Shown here piece after piece: positions 35,645 through 43,783 of a stretch of 64,000 nucleotides of DNA. The stretch comes from Pseudaeromonas sharmana (lineage in GTDB: Bacteria; Pseudomonadota; Gammaproteobacteria; Enterobacterales; Aeromonadaceae). Under the pieces are notes generated by a model that did not search any database, had not been told where the DNA came from, and saw only the letters and a list, made by a program, of their open reading frames with translations. The position numbers and the translations under genes were made by a program. The stretch spans positions 186,001-250,000 of the forward strand of contig NZ_JBHSAF010000002.1 in NCBI RefSeq assembly GCF_042649925.1. The letters are read 5' to 3'. Positions within the stretch are counted from its first letter, which is position 1. Every line of letters starts with the position of its first letter.

Positions 35645-36115
35645 TTAGATGGCCAGCGTTGGCTGGTTCTTCTGGCGACGACGAGCAAGCAGTAGGCCGG
35701 CAGCACCGATACCCAGCAGGGCCAGTACTTCGGGTTCTGGCACGGGGGTGACACTGATATCGCCACCTGTCCAGCTGAATGCCATCTGTTGACCGGCAAC
35801 TGGTGTGAATTTGAGCCAGCCGTAGCTGCCGTCACTCAGCGCACCATTACCGTAACCAATCGTGGCCTGCGACCAGGCAAACTTGGTGTTGTTCAGATCC
35901 ACATTCCCAGAATCGGTTGTGGTGTAGTCGCCACCGCCACCCATCAGCACGATAAAGTTCAGCCAGGAACTCTCGCTCAGGAATTTGACCAGAACGCTGC
36001 TGCTGGTCAGCGTCGTTTCCAGATAGCTCGAGGAAACCACGGTGGCATTGGCCATGTTGCTGGTCAATGACGCGGCGCCCAGTACCAGTGCGACAAGCCA
36101 TTTGCTTCTCTTCAT
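35645..36115 (-). CDS. PEP-CTERM sorting-signal protein
   Basis: 156-residue exported protein. Signal peptide MKRSKWLVALVLGAASLTSNMANA; a serine/threonine/glycine-rich middle part of unknown fold; then a C-terminal tripartite signal: VPEPE (near residue 127), a hydrophobic helix (VLALLGIGAAGLLLA) and an RRR cluster. Such signals are recognised by an exosortase, which attaches or anchors proteins at the envelope. No exosortase or polysaccharide locus is in the window. Start at 36115 rather than 36163 because the signal peptide then begins properly and a GGAG lies upstream. Confidence 0.8.
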   Translation of the reverse strand: MKRSKWLVALVLGAASLTSNMANATVVSSSYLETTLTSSSVLVKFLSESSWLNFIVLMGGGGDYTTTDSGNVDLNNTKFAWSQATIGYGNGALSDGSYGWLKFTPVAGQQMAFSWTGGDISVTPVPEPEVLALLGIGAAGLLLARRRQKNQPTLAI

Positions 36116-36757
36116 TTCATTTACTCCATCTATAAGCCCATAAGGGCCTGATATGGGGCACATCGATCTTCATGACCTCTCCTTGCGCCCCGGTATGCCG
36201 GCATCCATCTGATACCAGCTTTCCCTTCCAGAGGTTGAGCCTCCGAAATCAGGTGACTCTCACACATGGCGAGAGTCTATGATGCGTGCTTTCATCGCCA
36301 TTCCAGCATCCACATATCGCTGGCATCGTTGCACGCAAATTACGTGCCGTCCTGTTGAAAATGACAGTGCCTACACCGAACGCGTCGCGGCAGAAACCTC
36401 AAGGCTGACTCGCCGGAACGAATGATGGCGTTCGGGCACTTTGCTGAAATAATGCACTATCAATTTCCCTGCTCACCGAAGATCAGATGATCTCCCCGCG
36501 AGCCCTGAGCCCGTTTTACGTGTCACATATGTCAGTCCTGTGGCGGAACGAAGAATTTTTGTAGATCCAGGTCCATCTGGCACACAAATGGTGCTCGTTT
36601 TTTGATCTGGCGCACCATTTTAGACGACGCGGCGTGCTGCTCCCTGCCATTCATGCCCGCAGGACTGCGGTTTCCGCGAGTCAGCCGACAGAAACCGGGC
36701 GTCAGCTCTGATAAAACGTCCGCGCACAGCAAGCACTGACAGTATGGAGAGGGCGAT
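36116..36757. other. Intergenic stretch between the PEP-CTERM gene and btsS
   Basis: 642 bases between divergent genes. It must hold both promoters. The short minus-strand frame at 36532-36732 lacks a ribosome site and typical codon use. I see no conserved operator or repeat. Confidence 0.5.
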
Positions 36758-38452
36758 ATGGGCGTTGAGCAACTGGCATTGGTGGTGTCGCTCTTCCAGC
36801 AGTTGTGTGTCTATCTGGTCATCGCCTGGCTGCTGTCAAAGACGCCGCTGTTCATGCCGCTGACCCAGGTGACGCTGAGCCTGCCGCACAAGCTGGTCTG
36901 TTATCTGATCTTCTCGACCTTCTGCATCCTCGGCACCTATTTTGGCCTGCGTATCGACAACTCGATCGCCAACACCCGCGCCATCGGCGCCGTGCTCGGT
37001 GGCATCGTCGGCGGGCCTGTGGTCGGTCTGCTGGTTGGCCTGACCGGCGGGTTGCACCGCTATTCACTCGGCGGTTTCACCGCGCTGGCCTGCATGTTCT
37101 CGACGGTGGCCGAAGGGCTGCTCGGTGGCCTGGTGCATCGCCACTTCGTGCGTCGTCATCGCCTCGATCAGCTGTTCAGTCCGCTGGTGGTCGGCTCGGT
37201 GGCGTTACTGGCCGAGGTGATGCAGATGGCGCTGATCCTGCTGATTGCCCGCCCGCTGGACGATGCGCTGCACCTGGTGCAGAACATAGCGGCGCCGATG
37301 CTGGTGGCCAATACCATCGGCGCCGCTATGTTCATGCGCATGATCCTCGACCGCCGCGCCATGCTGGAGAAGTACTCGGTGGCCTTTTCGGCCCGGGCGT
37401 TGAAGATTGCCGAACGCGCCATGGGGGTGCTGGATCGCGGCTTCACACCGCACAATTGCAGCCAGATGGCGCGCATCCTGTACGAAGAGACCGGCGTCGG
37501 CGCCGTGGCGATCACCGACCGCCAGCAGCTGCTGGCCTTCATCGGCATCGGTGCAGACCATCATCTGCCCGGTACGCCGATCACCTCGCCGCACACCTTC
37601 CGTGCCATCGAGCGCAATGAGGTGGTCTATGCCGATGGCAACCTGATCCCCTACAGCTGCCGGCTGCATCCGAACTGCAAGCTCGGGTCGTCGCTGGTGA
37701 TCCCGCTGCGCGGCGAGGAGGCGCAGGTGATCGGCACCATCAAGCTGTATGAACCCAAGCGCAAGCTCTTCTCGTCGATGAACCGCACGCTGGGCGAGGG
37801 CATAGCGCGGCTGCTGGAGGGGCAGATCCTCTCCGGCAAATACAACGAACAGAAACGGCTGCTGGCGCAATCCGAGATCAAGCTGCTGCAGGCGCAGATC
37901 AACCCGCACTTCCTGTTCAATGCGCTCAACACGCTGTCGGCGGTGATTCGGCGCGATCCGGAACAGGCGCGCACCCTGGTGCAGCACCTGTCGACCTTCT
38001 TTCGCAAGAACCTCAAGCGCCAGAGCGACGAGGTGACGCTCGCCGACGAGCTGGAGCATGTGCAGGCCTATCTGTATATCGAGCAGGCGCGTTTCGCCGA
38101 TCGCCTGAGCGTGACGCTGGATATTCCCGGCGCGCTGCTGGCGTGCCGGCTGCCGGCGTTTGCGTTGCAACCGCTGGTAGAGAACGCCATCAAGCACGGC
38201 ATCGCCCAGCTGCTGGGGCCGGGCGAGTTGCGCCTCGGCGCGCAGGCCGATGCCACGACGCTGACACTGCAGGTCTGCGACAACGCCGGCCTCTACCGGC
38301 CACCACAGGCCGGTGATGGATTGGGGCTGTCGATTGTCGATCGCCGCATCAAGGCACGGTTTGGCGAAGCCTATGGCCTGAGTGTCACCTGCGAGCCCGA
38401 GTGCCAGACCGTGGTGACGCTGACACTGCCCCGCCAGGAGATGACCGTATGA
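36758..38452 (+). CDS. btsS: Pyruvate-sensing histidine kinase BtsS (LytS family)
   Basis: Inner-membrane sensor kinase; E. coli BtsS (YehU) senses external pyruvate. 564 residues. An N-terminal 5TM-LYT domain (about 5-190; SKTPLFMPLTQ, IDNSIANTRAIGAVLGG, GLTGGLHRYSLGGFTALAC) is followed by a GAF-like domain (about 215-360; VAITDRQQLLAFIGIGADHHLPG, VVYADGN, CKLGSSLVIPLRG), then the LytS-type kinase core with phosphoacceptor His in INPHFLFNALNTLSAVIRRD and the N-box VENAIKHG. Very close to BtsS over its length. Overlaps btsR by four bases. Confidence 0.92.
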   Translation: MGVEQLALVVSLFQQLCVYLVIAWLLSKTPLFMPLTQVTLSLPHKLVCYLIFSTFCILGTYFGLRIDNSIANTRAIGAVLGGIVGGPVVGLLVGLTGGLHRYSLGGFTALACMFSTVAEGLLGGLVHRHFVRRHRLDQLFSPLVVGSVALLAEVMQMALILLIARPLDDALHLVQNIAAPMLVANTIGAAMFMRMILDRRAMLEKYSVAFSARALKIAERAMGVLDRGFTPHNCSQMARILYEETGVGAVAITDRQQLLAFIGIGADHHLPGTPITSPHTFRAIERNEVVYADGNLIPYSCRLHPNCKLGSSLVIPLRGEEAQVIGTIKLYEPKRKLFSSMNRTLGEGIARLLEGQILSGKYNEQKRLLAQSEIKLLQAQINPHFLFNALNTLSAVIRRDPEQARTLVQHLSTFFRKNLKRQSDEVTLADELEHVQAYLYIEQARFADRLSVTLDIPGALLACRLPAFALQPLVENAIKHGIAQLLGPGELRLGAQADATTLTLQVCDNAGLYRPPQAGDGLGLSIVDRRIKARFGEAYGLSVTCEPECQTVVTLTLPRQEMTV

Positions 38453-39168
38453 CGCCGTTGCGAGCCCTGATTGTCGATGATGAACCGCTGGCGCGCGAGG
38501 AGCTGCGCCTGCTGCTGGAGGCGGCCGGTGGCATCGAGGTGCTGGCCGAGTGCGGCAATGCGCTCGAGGCGCTGCCAGCGGTGCACCGTCTGCAGCCGGA
38601 TGTGCTGTTTCTGGATATTCAGATGCCGCGCATCAGCGGGCTGGAGCTGGTGGGCATGCTGGATCCGGCCCGGTTGCCGCAGATCGTCTTCATTACTGCC
38701 TATGACGAATATGCGCTGCGCGCGTTCGACGAACAGGCGCTGGATTACCTGCTCAAGCCGGTGGATCCGGCGCGGCTGCAACGCACGCTGCTGCGCCTGC
38801 AGCAGCCGGCGGCAGCCAGCGCCGTGCCGGACAGCCTGCTGATGCCGCTGCAGAGCATTCCGTGTTGCGGCCATCACCGTATCCTGCTGCTGCCGCTGGC
38901 CGAGGTGGAGTATGTGTTCAGCGATCTGGCTGGCAACCATGTCGTCACCGCCAGTCGCGAGGGCACCACTGAGCTGACGCTACGTACCCTGGAGGCGCGC
39001 AGCGGCCTGTTGCGCTGTCACCGCCAGTACCTGCTCAACCCGGCGCAGATCGCCGAGATCCTGCTGCTGGACGGCGGTCTCGCCGAAGTGGTGACCCGCA
39101 GCGGCCGCAAGGTGCCGGTCAGCCGTCGCTTTCTGCGCCTGCTCAAGGAGCAGCTCGCCATCCCGTAA
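38449..39168 (+). CDS. btsR: LytTR response regulator BtsR
   Basis: Partner regulator of BtsS. 239 residues: receiver domain with acidic pair Asp10-Asp11, phosphoacceptor Asp56 (VLFLDIQMPRISG) and Lys in LDYLLKPVDP; C-terminal LytTR DNA-binding domain from about 135 (YVFSDLAGNHVVTA, RCHRQYLLNPAQI, VPVSRRFLRLLKEQL). In E. coli the regulator turns on btsT (yjiY), a pyruvate symporter of the CstA family; a CstA-family gene lies at 49.6 kb here. Confidence 0.92.
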   Translation: MTPLRALIVDDEPLAREELRLLLEAAGGIEVLAECGNALEALPAVHRLQPDVLFLDIQMPRISGLELVGMLDPARLPQIVFITAYDEYALRAFDEQALDYLLKPVDPARLQRTLLRLQQPAAASAVPDSLLMPLQSIPCCGHHRILLLPLAEVEYVFSDLAGNHVVTASREGTTELTLRTLEARSGLLRCHRQYLLNPAQIAEILLLDGGLAEVVTRSGRKVPVSRRFLRLLKEQLAIP

Positions 39169-39329
39169 TGGTCAGTGTTACGCCGAGACTATCTGGATCA
39201 ATCCTCCCCGGTGGTCGGCATGATAAAACGGTATCTATTGAGACTTGTTGCTGAGGCTTGCTGCGGTGATGCGGCGGATGGCAGCTAGACTGAAGATCAG
39301 CGGCGTGGGGCGCGGGAGTAGGGGTAAGG

Positions 39330-40160
39330 ATGGCGGTGCAGGGGAGCATGGTGGGGGCTGTTTCCGGCGGGAGCGGGGATCGCGGGTATCCAGCGCGGGC
39401 TGCGGCGTGGCTCTGCGCGCTGCTGCTCTGGGGCGGGGTGGCGACCAGTGCCCCTTCGCTGAGTACGCCGCTCACCAGCTCGCCAGTCGCCGGGGAGCCA
39501 GAAGTGGTGTGCTCGGGTATAGCGCCGTTTGCGTTTCTCGAGCAGGGGCAGTACCGCGGCTATGCCTATGAACTGGGGCAGGCGGTGATGCGCATACTGG
39601 GTTACCAGAGGGCGATCCAGGTCCAGCCACTGGCACGCGCCAACCGCACCGTGCAGCACACGCCGAATGTCATCGCGCTCTGGGTCGGGCGCATTCCCGA
39701 ACGCGAGCCTACGCTGCACTGGCTGTTTCCCATCGTGGTGGATGATTTCAGCGTCTATACCGTCAAGGGGCGGCCGACGGCGCCGACGCTGGCACAGGCC
39801 AGGTCCATCGGCCTGCTGGGCGCCAACATCGGTGCTGCCAATGCCATTGCAGCGCAGCGGCAGGGGGTGATGAATGTCGAGATGATCACCTCGGACGATG
39901 CCAATGGCCGCAAGCTGATGACCGGGCGTCTCGCCGGCTGGATCGCCTCGCGCTCGGCGGTACGCTTCTTTATCCGCCTGCATGGCCTGCCGGATGACAC
40001 CTTCGTCAAAGGCGTCAAGCTCAGCGACTATCAGGCCTGGGTCGTCGCCTCGAAGGGCACGGATCCTTCGGTGATCGCAGCCTGGCAACAGGCGCTGCAG
40101 GTGCTGGAGCGCGACGGCACCCTGCGCCGGCTGGCCGAGGCCTATCACATGGCGCGCTGA
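39330..40160 (+). CDS. Periplasmic substrate-binding-like protein (SBP family 3)
   Basis: 276-residue exported protein. A signal sequence lies at about residues 18-41 (AWLCALLLWGGVATSA), with an unusually long Gly-rich stretch before it; an internal ATG (Met7) is an alternative start. The mature part looks like a type 3 extracellular solute-binding domain (FAFLEQGQYRGYAYELGQAVMRILG, DANGRKLMTGRLAGWI, ISRSAVRF-like region, ending LERDGTLRRLAEAYHM). No transporter genes are adjacent, so it may be a free-standing sensor-like or orphan binding protein. Related in type to the protein at 51696. Confidence 0.75.
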   Translation: MAVQGSMVGAVSGGSGDRGYPARAAAWLCALLLWGGVATSAPSLSTPLTSSPVAGEPEVVCSGIAPFAFLEQGQYRGYAYELGQAVMRILGYQRAIQVQPLARANRTVQHTPNVIALWVGRIPEREPTLHWLFPIVVDDFSVYTVKGRPTAPTLAQARSIGLLGANIGAANAIAAQRQGVMNVEMITSDDANGRKLMTGRLAGWIASRSAVRFFIRLHGLPDDTFVKGVKLSDYQAWVVASKGTDPSVIAAWQQALQVLERDGTLRRLAEAYHMAR

Positions 40161-40170
40161 GCGGCTGGCA

Positions 40171-41709
40171 TCACGGTTTCAGCTCCAGCGCCGTCGCGAC
40201 TTTCTGCTTCTCGGCCAGGTGCTCGGTTAATAAGCGGTAGGCGATGTAATATTTGTAGATATTGTTGACGTAGGTCACCGTCTCGGCGCCAATCTTCTCG
40301 GCGGCAATATATTCGACATTGCCAAACCAGACATTTTCACGATAGCCGCGCTGTTTGGCTAATTTCCGCATTTCGGCAATGCGTCCGGGGCCGGCATTAT
40401 AAGAGGCGAATGAAAATAACGCCTTGTCCAGCTCGGTCATCGGTGCATCTTTATAAAAATGGTCAATCATCCAGCGAATATATTTAATGCCGGCATGAAT
40501 ATTCGGCTCCAGCTGGCGAATATCGCCCACATTCATTTCGCGCCCGGTTTTCGGCATGACCTGCATCACGCCGATGGCACCGGCTTTGCTGCGCAACGCC
40601 TGATTAAGCCGGGATTCCTGATAGCCCTGGGCCGTCATGATCAGCCAGTCAATATGATATTGCGCGCTGTATTTCTTAAAGAAGTCCATCATGCTGACAA
40701 AACGGGCGCGCTCCTGTTGGCTGACGGAGTCGGTCACATAGCGGGTATTGGCTAAATAGCGTTGCAGAATAATATTGGCCACCTTGCTGCCTTTGGCATG
40801 TTGCGCAATATAACGATTCAACGCCTGCTGCAATTGCGGGCTGTTTTTACGTACCGCCCAGCCGATGCGCATATTTTTATTCAGTACCGCCTGGCTATTA
40901 ATATGAATATTAGGAAATATCTTCTGCCAGAAATAAGCCTTGTGGTTGTCGACGACGATATAGTCGATCAGCTTGGCGTGCAGCATCTCAATCAGGTCAT
41001 CATCCTCCAGCACCTCGGGCGCCAGACGCAGGATCACCTCGGGACGCTGTTGCTGGCGCAGCCTGGCATTCAGCGCCACCAGGCTTTCGTAATAGCTCGA
41101 TGAACGGCGCACGAACACCGTTTTGCCGGCCAGATCGTCGAGCTGCTGTAGCGGCGCGGCGCCCGGCGCCGACAGCACCAGTTCGTCGACATCGCTGGAG
41201 AGCGGCGCGGTGAAATCCACCTGCTGCAGCCGATCCGGGGTGATGGTCAGGTTCGCGGCGGCAATGTCGCCGCGCCCGGCCAGCAGCGCCGGGATCAGCT
41301 CATCGCGCGCCACCGGAATAAACACGATGCGCACCTTGAGGTGGCGCTGCGCCAGCCGCTTCTGCTTGGCCAGCTGCTGATTGAACTCGGTTTCGAAGTT
41401 ATGGAAGGTGTCGTAGGTGATGCCGCGCGGGTTGGAGCGGTTGTCGAAGAAGTAGAACGACTTGTTGTAGGTGGTCAGCACGCGGATATAGCGGCGCGCT
41501 ATCATGCCATCCAGATCGCCCTGCCAGGGGCTGAGCCAGCCGTCGAGCGGCAGCGAGAAGGGCGCCGAATCGCCCGTGGCGGGCGCCGGCTGTGGGCGCG
41601 GCGCTGCGCTGGCGCGCGCACCGACTGCCTGGTCCGGCGCCTCGAGCCCGCGTGGCCAGGCCGCCAGGCCCAACAGCGCGAGCGTCAACCACAAAATCCG
41701 GTAATGCAT
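40171..41709 (-). CDS. Membrane-bound lytic transglycosylase, MltF-like
   Basis: Peptidoglycan-cleaving enzyme of the MltF architecture. 512 residues from ATG 41709. Hydrophobic N-terminal signal (about 3-17) without a clear lipobox; a Pro/Ala-rich linker; an SBP-family-3 regulatory domain (about 65-310; IRVLTTYNKSFYFFDN, GRGDIAAANLTITPDR); then an SLT catalytic domain (about 345-490) with catalytic Glu in GYQESRLNQ, followed by SKAGAIGVMQVMP and FASYNAGPGRI. The 3' half uses AT-rich codons (many ATT, AAT, TTA), unlike its GC-rich 5' half and neighbours. The longer frame to 41787 has no signal peptide. Confidence 0.88.
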   Translation of the reverse strand: MHYRILWLTLALLGLAAWPRGLEAPDQAVGARASAAPRPQPAPATGDSAPFSLPLDGWLSPWQGDLDGMIARRYIRVLTTYNKSFYFFDNRSNPRGITYDTFHNFETEFNQQLAKQKRLAQRHLKVRIVFIPVARDELIPALLAGRGDIAAANLTITPDRLQQVDFTAPLSSDVDELVLSAPGAAPLQQLDDLAGKTVFVRRSSSYYESLVALNARLRQQQRPEVILRLAPEVLEDDDLIEMLHAKLIDYIVVDNHKAYFWQKIFPNIHINSQAVLNKNMRIGWAVRKNSPQLQQALNRYIAQHAKGSKVANIILQRYLANTRYVTDSVSQQERARFVSMMDFFKKYSAQYHIDWLIMTAQGYQESRLNQALRSKAGAIGVMQVMPKTGREMNVGDIRQLEPNIHAGIKYIRWMIDHFYKDAPMTELDKALFSFASYNAGPGRIAEMRKLAKQRGYRENVWFGNVEYIAAEKIGAETVTYVNNIYKYYIAYRLLTEHLAEKQKVATALELKP

Positions 41710-41922
41710 GCTGTTTTCCCCGTCAGCACTGAGCTGCTCGTTGCGCCGCGTGCTCGCAGCCTGGTCAATGTCGCTGGGCTGGCGCAATCACATCACGCCG
41801 CCCCATGATGCTACTTTACCCCGAACGCGTGGCATCGGTGTGATAACGCGCTGGCAACTCCGTTTGGCCGTGGGGGCCACAGGCCAGTTGCATGCCGGGT
41901 GATGAAGGCTGACAGCATGGCG

Positions 41923-42681
41923 TCATTGCGATGGCGCATCGCGGCTCGGGGCTGTTTTTTTTAAGATTAAGGTATATTCGCGACCCGCAGAGTGATAGCT
42001 ATCAGCCTGGATCTCAAAACCTATCGCGCTGACTTCGGCTATTAATTCGGCATGGGAAAACATCGAAAACGTGAGTCGCTTTTTATGCGTCAATAACGTG
42101 TTGTCACCGGCTTCGATAAAAATTATATCCACGGCCGATGTGTTATTGTCGGCGTTGAAATTCCAGATGTAGATCGGGATGAAGGTTCGGCCTGCATATT
42201 CTCTTGGTGGATAGAGGTTGTAGGATTCGTTTTGAATATTTTCCCAATTGCGGGTATCTAATACCAGCCGGCCATTATCAGCAAGTGCATCGCGTAATGC
42301 GCTCAGGTTTTTAATTCTGTGCTCTTTGGATAATGAATGGCTGATTGAATTGCCATAACACAGAATGACGTCATATTTTTCCGCTCTGCGCGGCAGCTCA
42401 AGCCAACTGGCGGTGAATGCCGCCAGCGAGACGCCCGCTTTTTTCGCGCGCTCTTGAGTCAGCCGAACCATGTTGGCACTGATATCGGAGGCGGAGACCA
42501 GGAACCCCTGTTTGGCTAACGCGACGGCCTGTATACCATTGCCACACGAGGCATCATGAATGCGCTGATTTAAATTCAATATGGGCTTCATCTGTTCAAG
42601 AAATTCAGTTTCATAAAACGCATCACTGTGGAATGCGTATAAAACCTCATAGAGCCAATCTAAATCATCATATTCAGTTAT
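41923..42681 (-). pseudogene. SAM-dependent methyltransferase lacking a normal start codon
   Basis: Class I methyltransferase fold: motif I is IHDASCGNGIQAVALAKQGF, followed by SASDISANMV and VILCYGNSISH. The nearest ATG (42591) cuts off about 30 residues that read as coding (EYDDLDWLYEVLYAFHSDAFYETEFLEQ) and precede motif I in this family. At the head of that stretch, an AAGGAAC ribosome site is followed seven bases later by ATA (42679-42681), where an ATG is expected; a stop lies five codons upstream. The last ten codons (after ILKK) fall in GC-rich flanking DNA, so the C-terminus looks chimeric. It may be a decayed gene, or use a rare ATA start. Likely the last member of the cassette array. 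Confidence 0.65.
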
Positions 42682-42769
42682 GTGTGTTCCTTATTCACCG
42701 CAGGTGACAGCAGTGAATTGGCTGACCATAAGGTGCAATCGCCGCGCGTATTACGCCCTACGGCTATTT

Positions 42770-43099
42770 TTAATCAACGATAAACAATTTAGCCCCATTT
42801 TCCGTTGATGAACGATGTGGTTCCGCATTATCAGCAACTTGATAGCTCATGCCTGGAGTAAGAATAAATACACGGCCATCTTGCAATTCGGTTTTTAATT
42901 CACCTTCAACGCAAAATAGAACATGGCCTTTACTGCACCAGTGATCTGCGAGATAACCAACAGAGTATTCAACTAATCGGACACGGATGTTGCCGAAAGT
43001 TTGCGTATGTCAAAGAGCAAAACCTGTTTCTCCGATATGCTTGGTCGGTTTGATTTTATCCCAATCAGTTGTGCAGAAGGGCAAGTTATTTATTTCCAT
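42770..43099 (-). pseudogene. DHCW-motif cupin gene with in-frame stop
   Basis: Reads as a 109-residue small cupin from ATG 43099 (GGAG five bases upstream): MEINNLPFCTTDWDKIKPT..., then NIRVRLVEYSVGYLADHWCSKGHVLFCVEGEL with the DHWCSKGH motif, and LTPGMSYQVADNAEPHRSS to the stop at 42770. The frame is interrupted at codon 30 by TGA, between GETGFAL and HTQTFGNIRV, at a position where I expect Trp (TGG), a single-base change. Genes of this family are frequent in integron cassettes. It sits at the left side of the IS3 remnant, just after a half attC-like site in the cassette direction. Confidence 0.75.
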
Positions 43100-43181
43100 T
43101 TCGACTCCATTTTTTGATGTTTACATTAGGTGTTACGAAATAATTAGGGGCTGATGCAATGAGGATGAATCGTATGGAAAC

Positions 43182-43220
43182 ACATAACTTCTAATTAAAC
43201 GGCGGCACGTAGTGCCGTCC
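43182..43220 (-). repeat. Half attC-like recombination site left of the IS3 remnant
   Basis: Core ACATAAC (43182-43188; reads GTTATGT on the minus strand), then TTCTAATT as in the intact attC at 47.3 kb, then a hairpin GGCGGCAC-GTA-GTGCCGTC (43201-43219). The partner core is missing on this side because the IS3 end begins at about 43239. Its possible other half is at 46693-46723. Confidence 0.5.
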
Positions 43221-43238
43221 AGTGAACGGAGTGAATGA

Positions 43239-43302
43239 TGTTGCCCCGATAAAATAGACACGCGTTATTGTTAAGCAGCTTTTTCATACTCTATCGGAGT
43301 AT
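43239..43302 (-). mobile_element. IS3-family element, 3' end (orfB tail and inverted repeat)
   Basis: Terminal inverted repeat TGTTGCCCCGATAAAATAGA... at 43239-43263, matching the repeat at 46670-46693. Just inside, on the minus strand, are the last codons of an IS3-type orfB transposase (TPIEYEKAA, stop at 43271-43273). The transposase is cut at about 43302 by the first MITE copy, so only nine codons remain. Confidence 0.75.
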
Positions 43303-43464
43303 GTAGGTTGGGCTGAATAAAATGAAGCCCAACGTTTACCGCGTTTAAGTTAAATGCCATGTTCGAGTCGTAATATTGGTTTAACTAGCAACGTCGTTAA
43401 TTTATAAAAGACGTTAGTCGCTCGGTAAACGTTGGGCTTCGCATGCTCAGCCCAACCTACGTGC
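43303..43464. mobile_element. Palindromic MITE, copy 1
   Basis: About 162 bases with nested inverted repeats: the outer arm TAGGTTGGGCTGA pairs with TCAGCCCAACCTA at the other end, and an inner arm AAGCCCAACGTTTACCG pairs with CGGTAAACGTTGGGCTT, around an AT-rich core of about 90 bases. No transposase. The left outer end is directly fused to the IS3 orfB tail. Confidence 0.8.
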
Positions 43465-43517
43465 TGATTCGGTTTGCTCAGTTTTAATGACTACACCGAA
43501 GCTTGTAATGTTTGGTA

Positions 43518-43763
43518 GCACGTAGGTTGGGCTGGATAAAATGAAGCCCAACGTTTACCGCGTTTAAGTTAAATGCCATGGTCGAGCCATAATATTGGTT
43601 TAACCAGCGGTGCCGTTAATTTATAAAAAACGTTTACCGCGTTTAAGTTAAATGCCATGGCCGAGCCGTAATATTGTTTTAACCAGCTGCGTCGTTAATT
43701 TATAAAAGACGTTAGCCGCTCGGTAAACGTTGGGCTTCGCATGCTCAGCCCAACCTACGTGCT
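43518..43763. mobile_element. Palindromic MITE, copy 2, with duplicated core
   Basis: Same element as copy 1 but 246 bases long because the AT-rich core (from TTTACCGCGTTTAAG to TTTATAAAA) is present twice in tandem, the second starting at about 43628. Ends in AGCACGTAGG and CCTACGTGCT. A 53-base segment of unknown origin separates copies 1 and 2. Small open frames in it (for example 43648-43860) are not genes. Confidence 0.8.
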
Positions 43764-43783
43764 GTGCAATGCACATTCGATTG

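Noticed and set aside
37205..38197. 330-codon open frame antisense to btsS
   Set aside because: Composition artefact; btsS is well supported by its domains.
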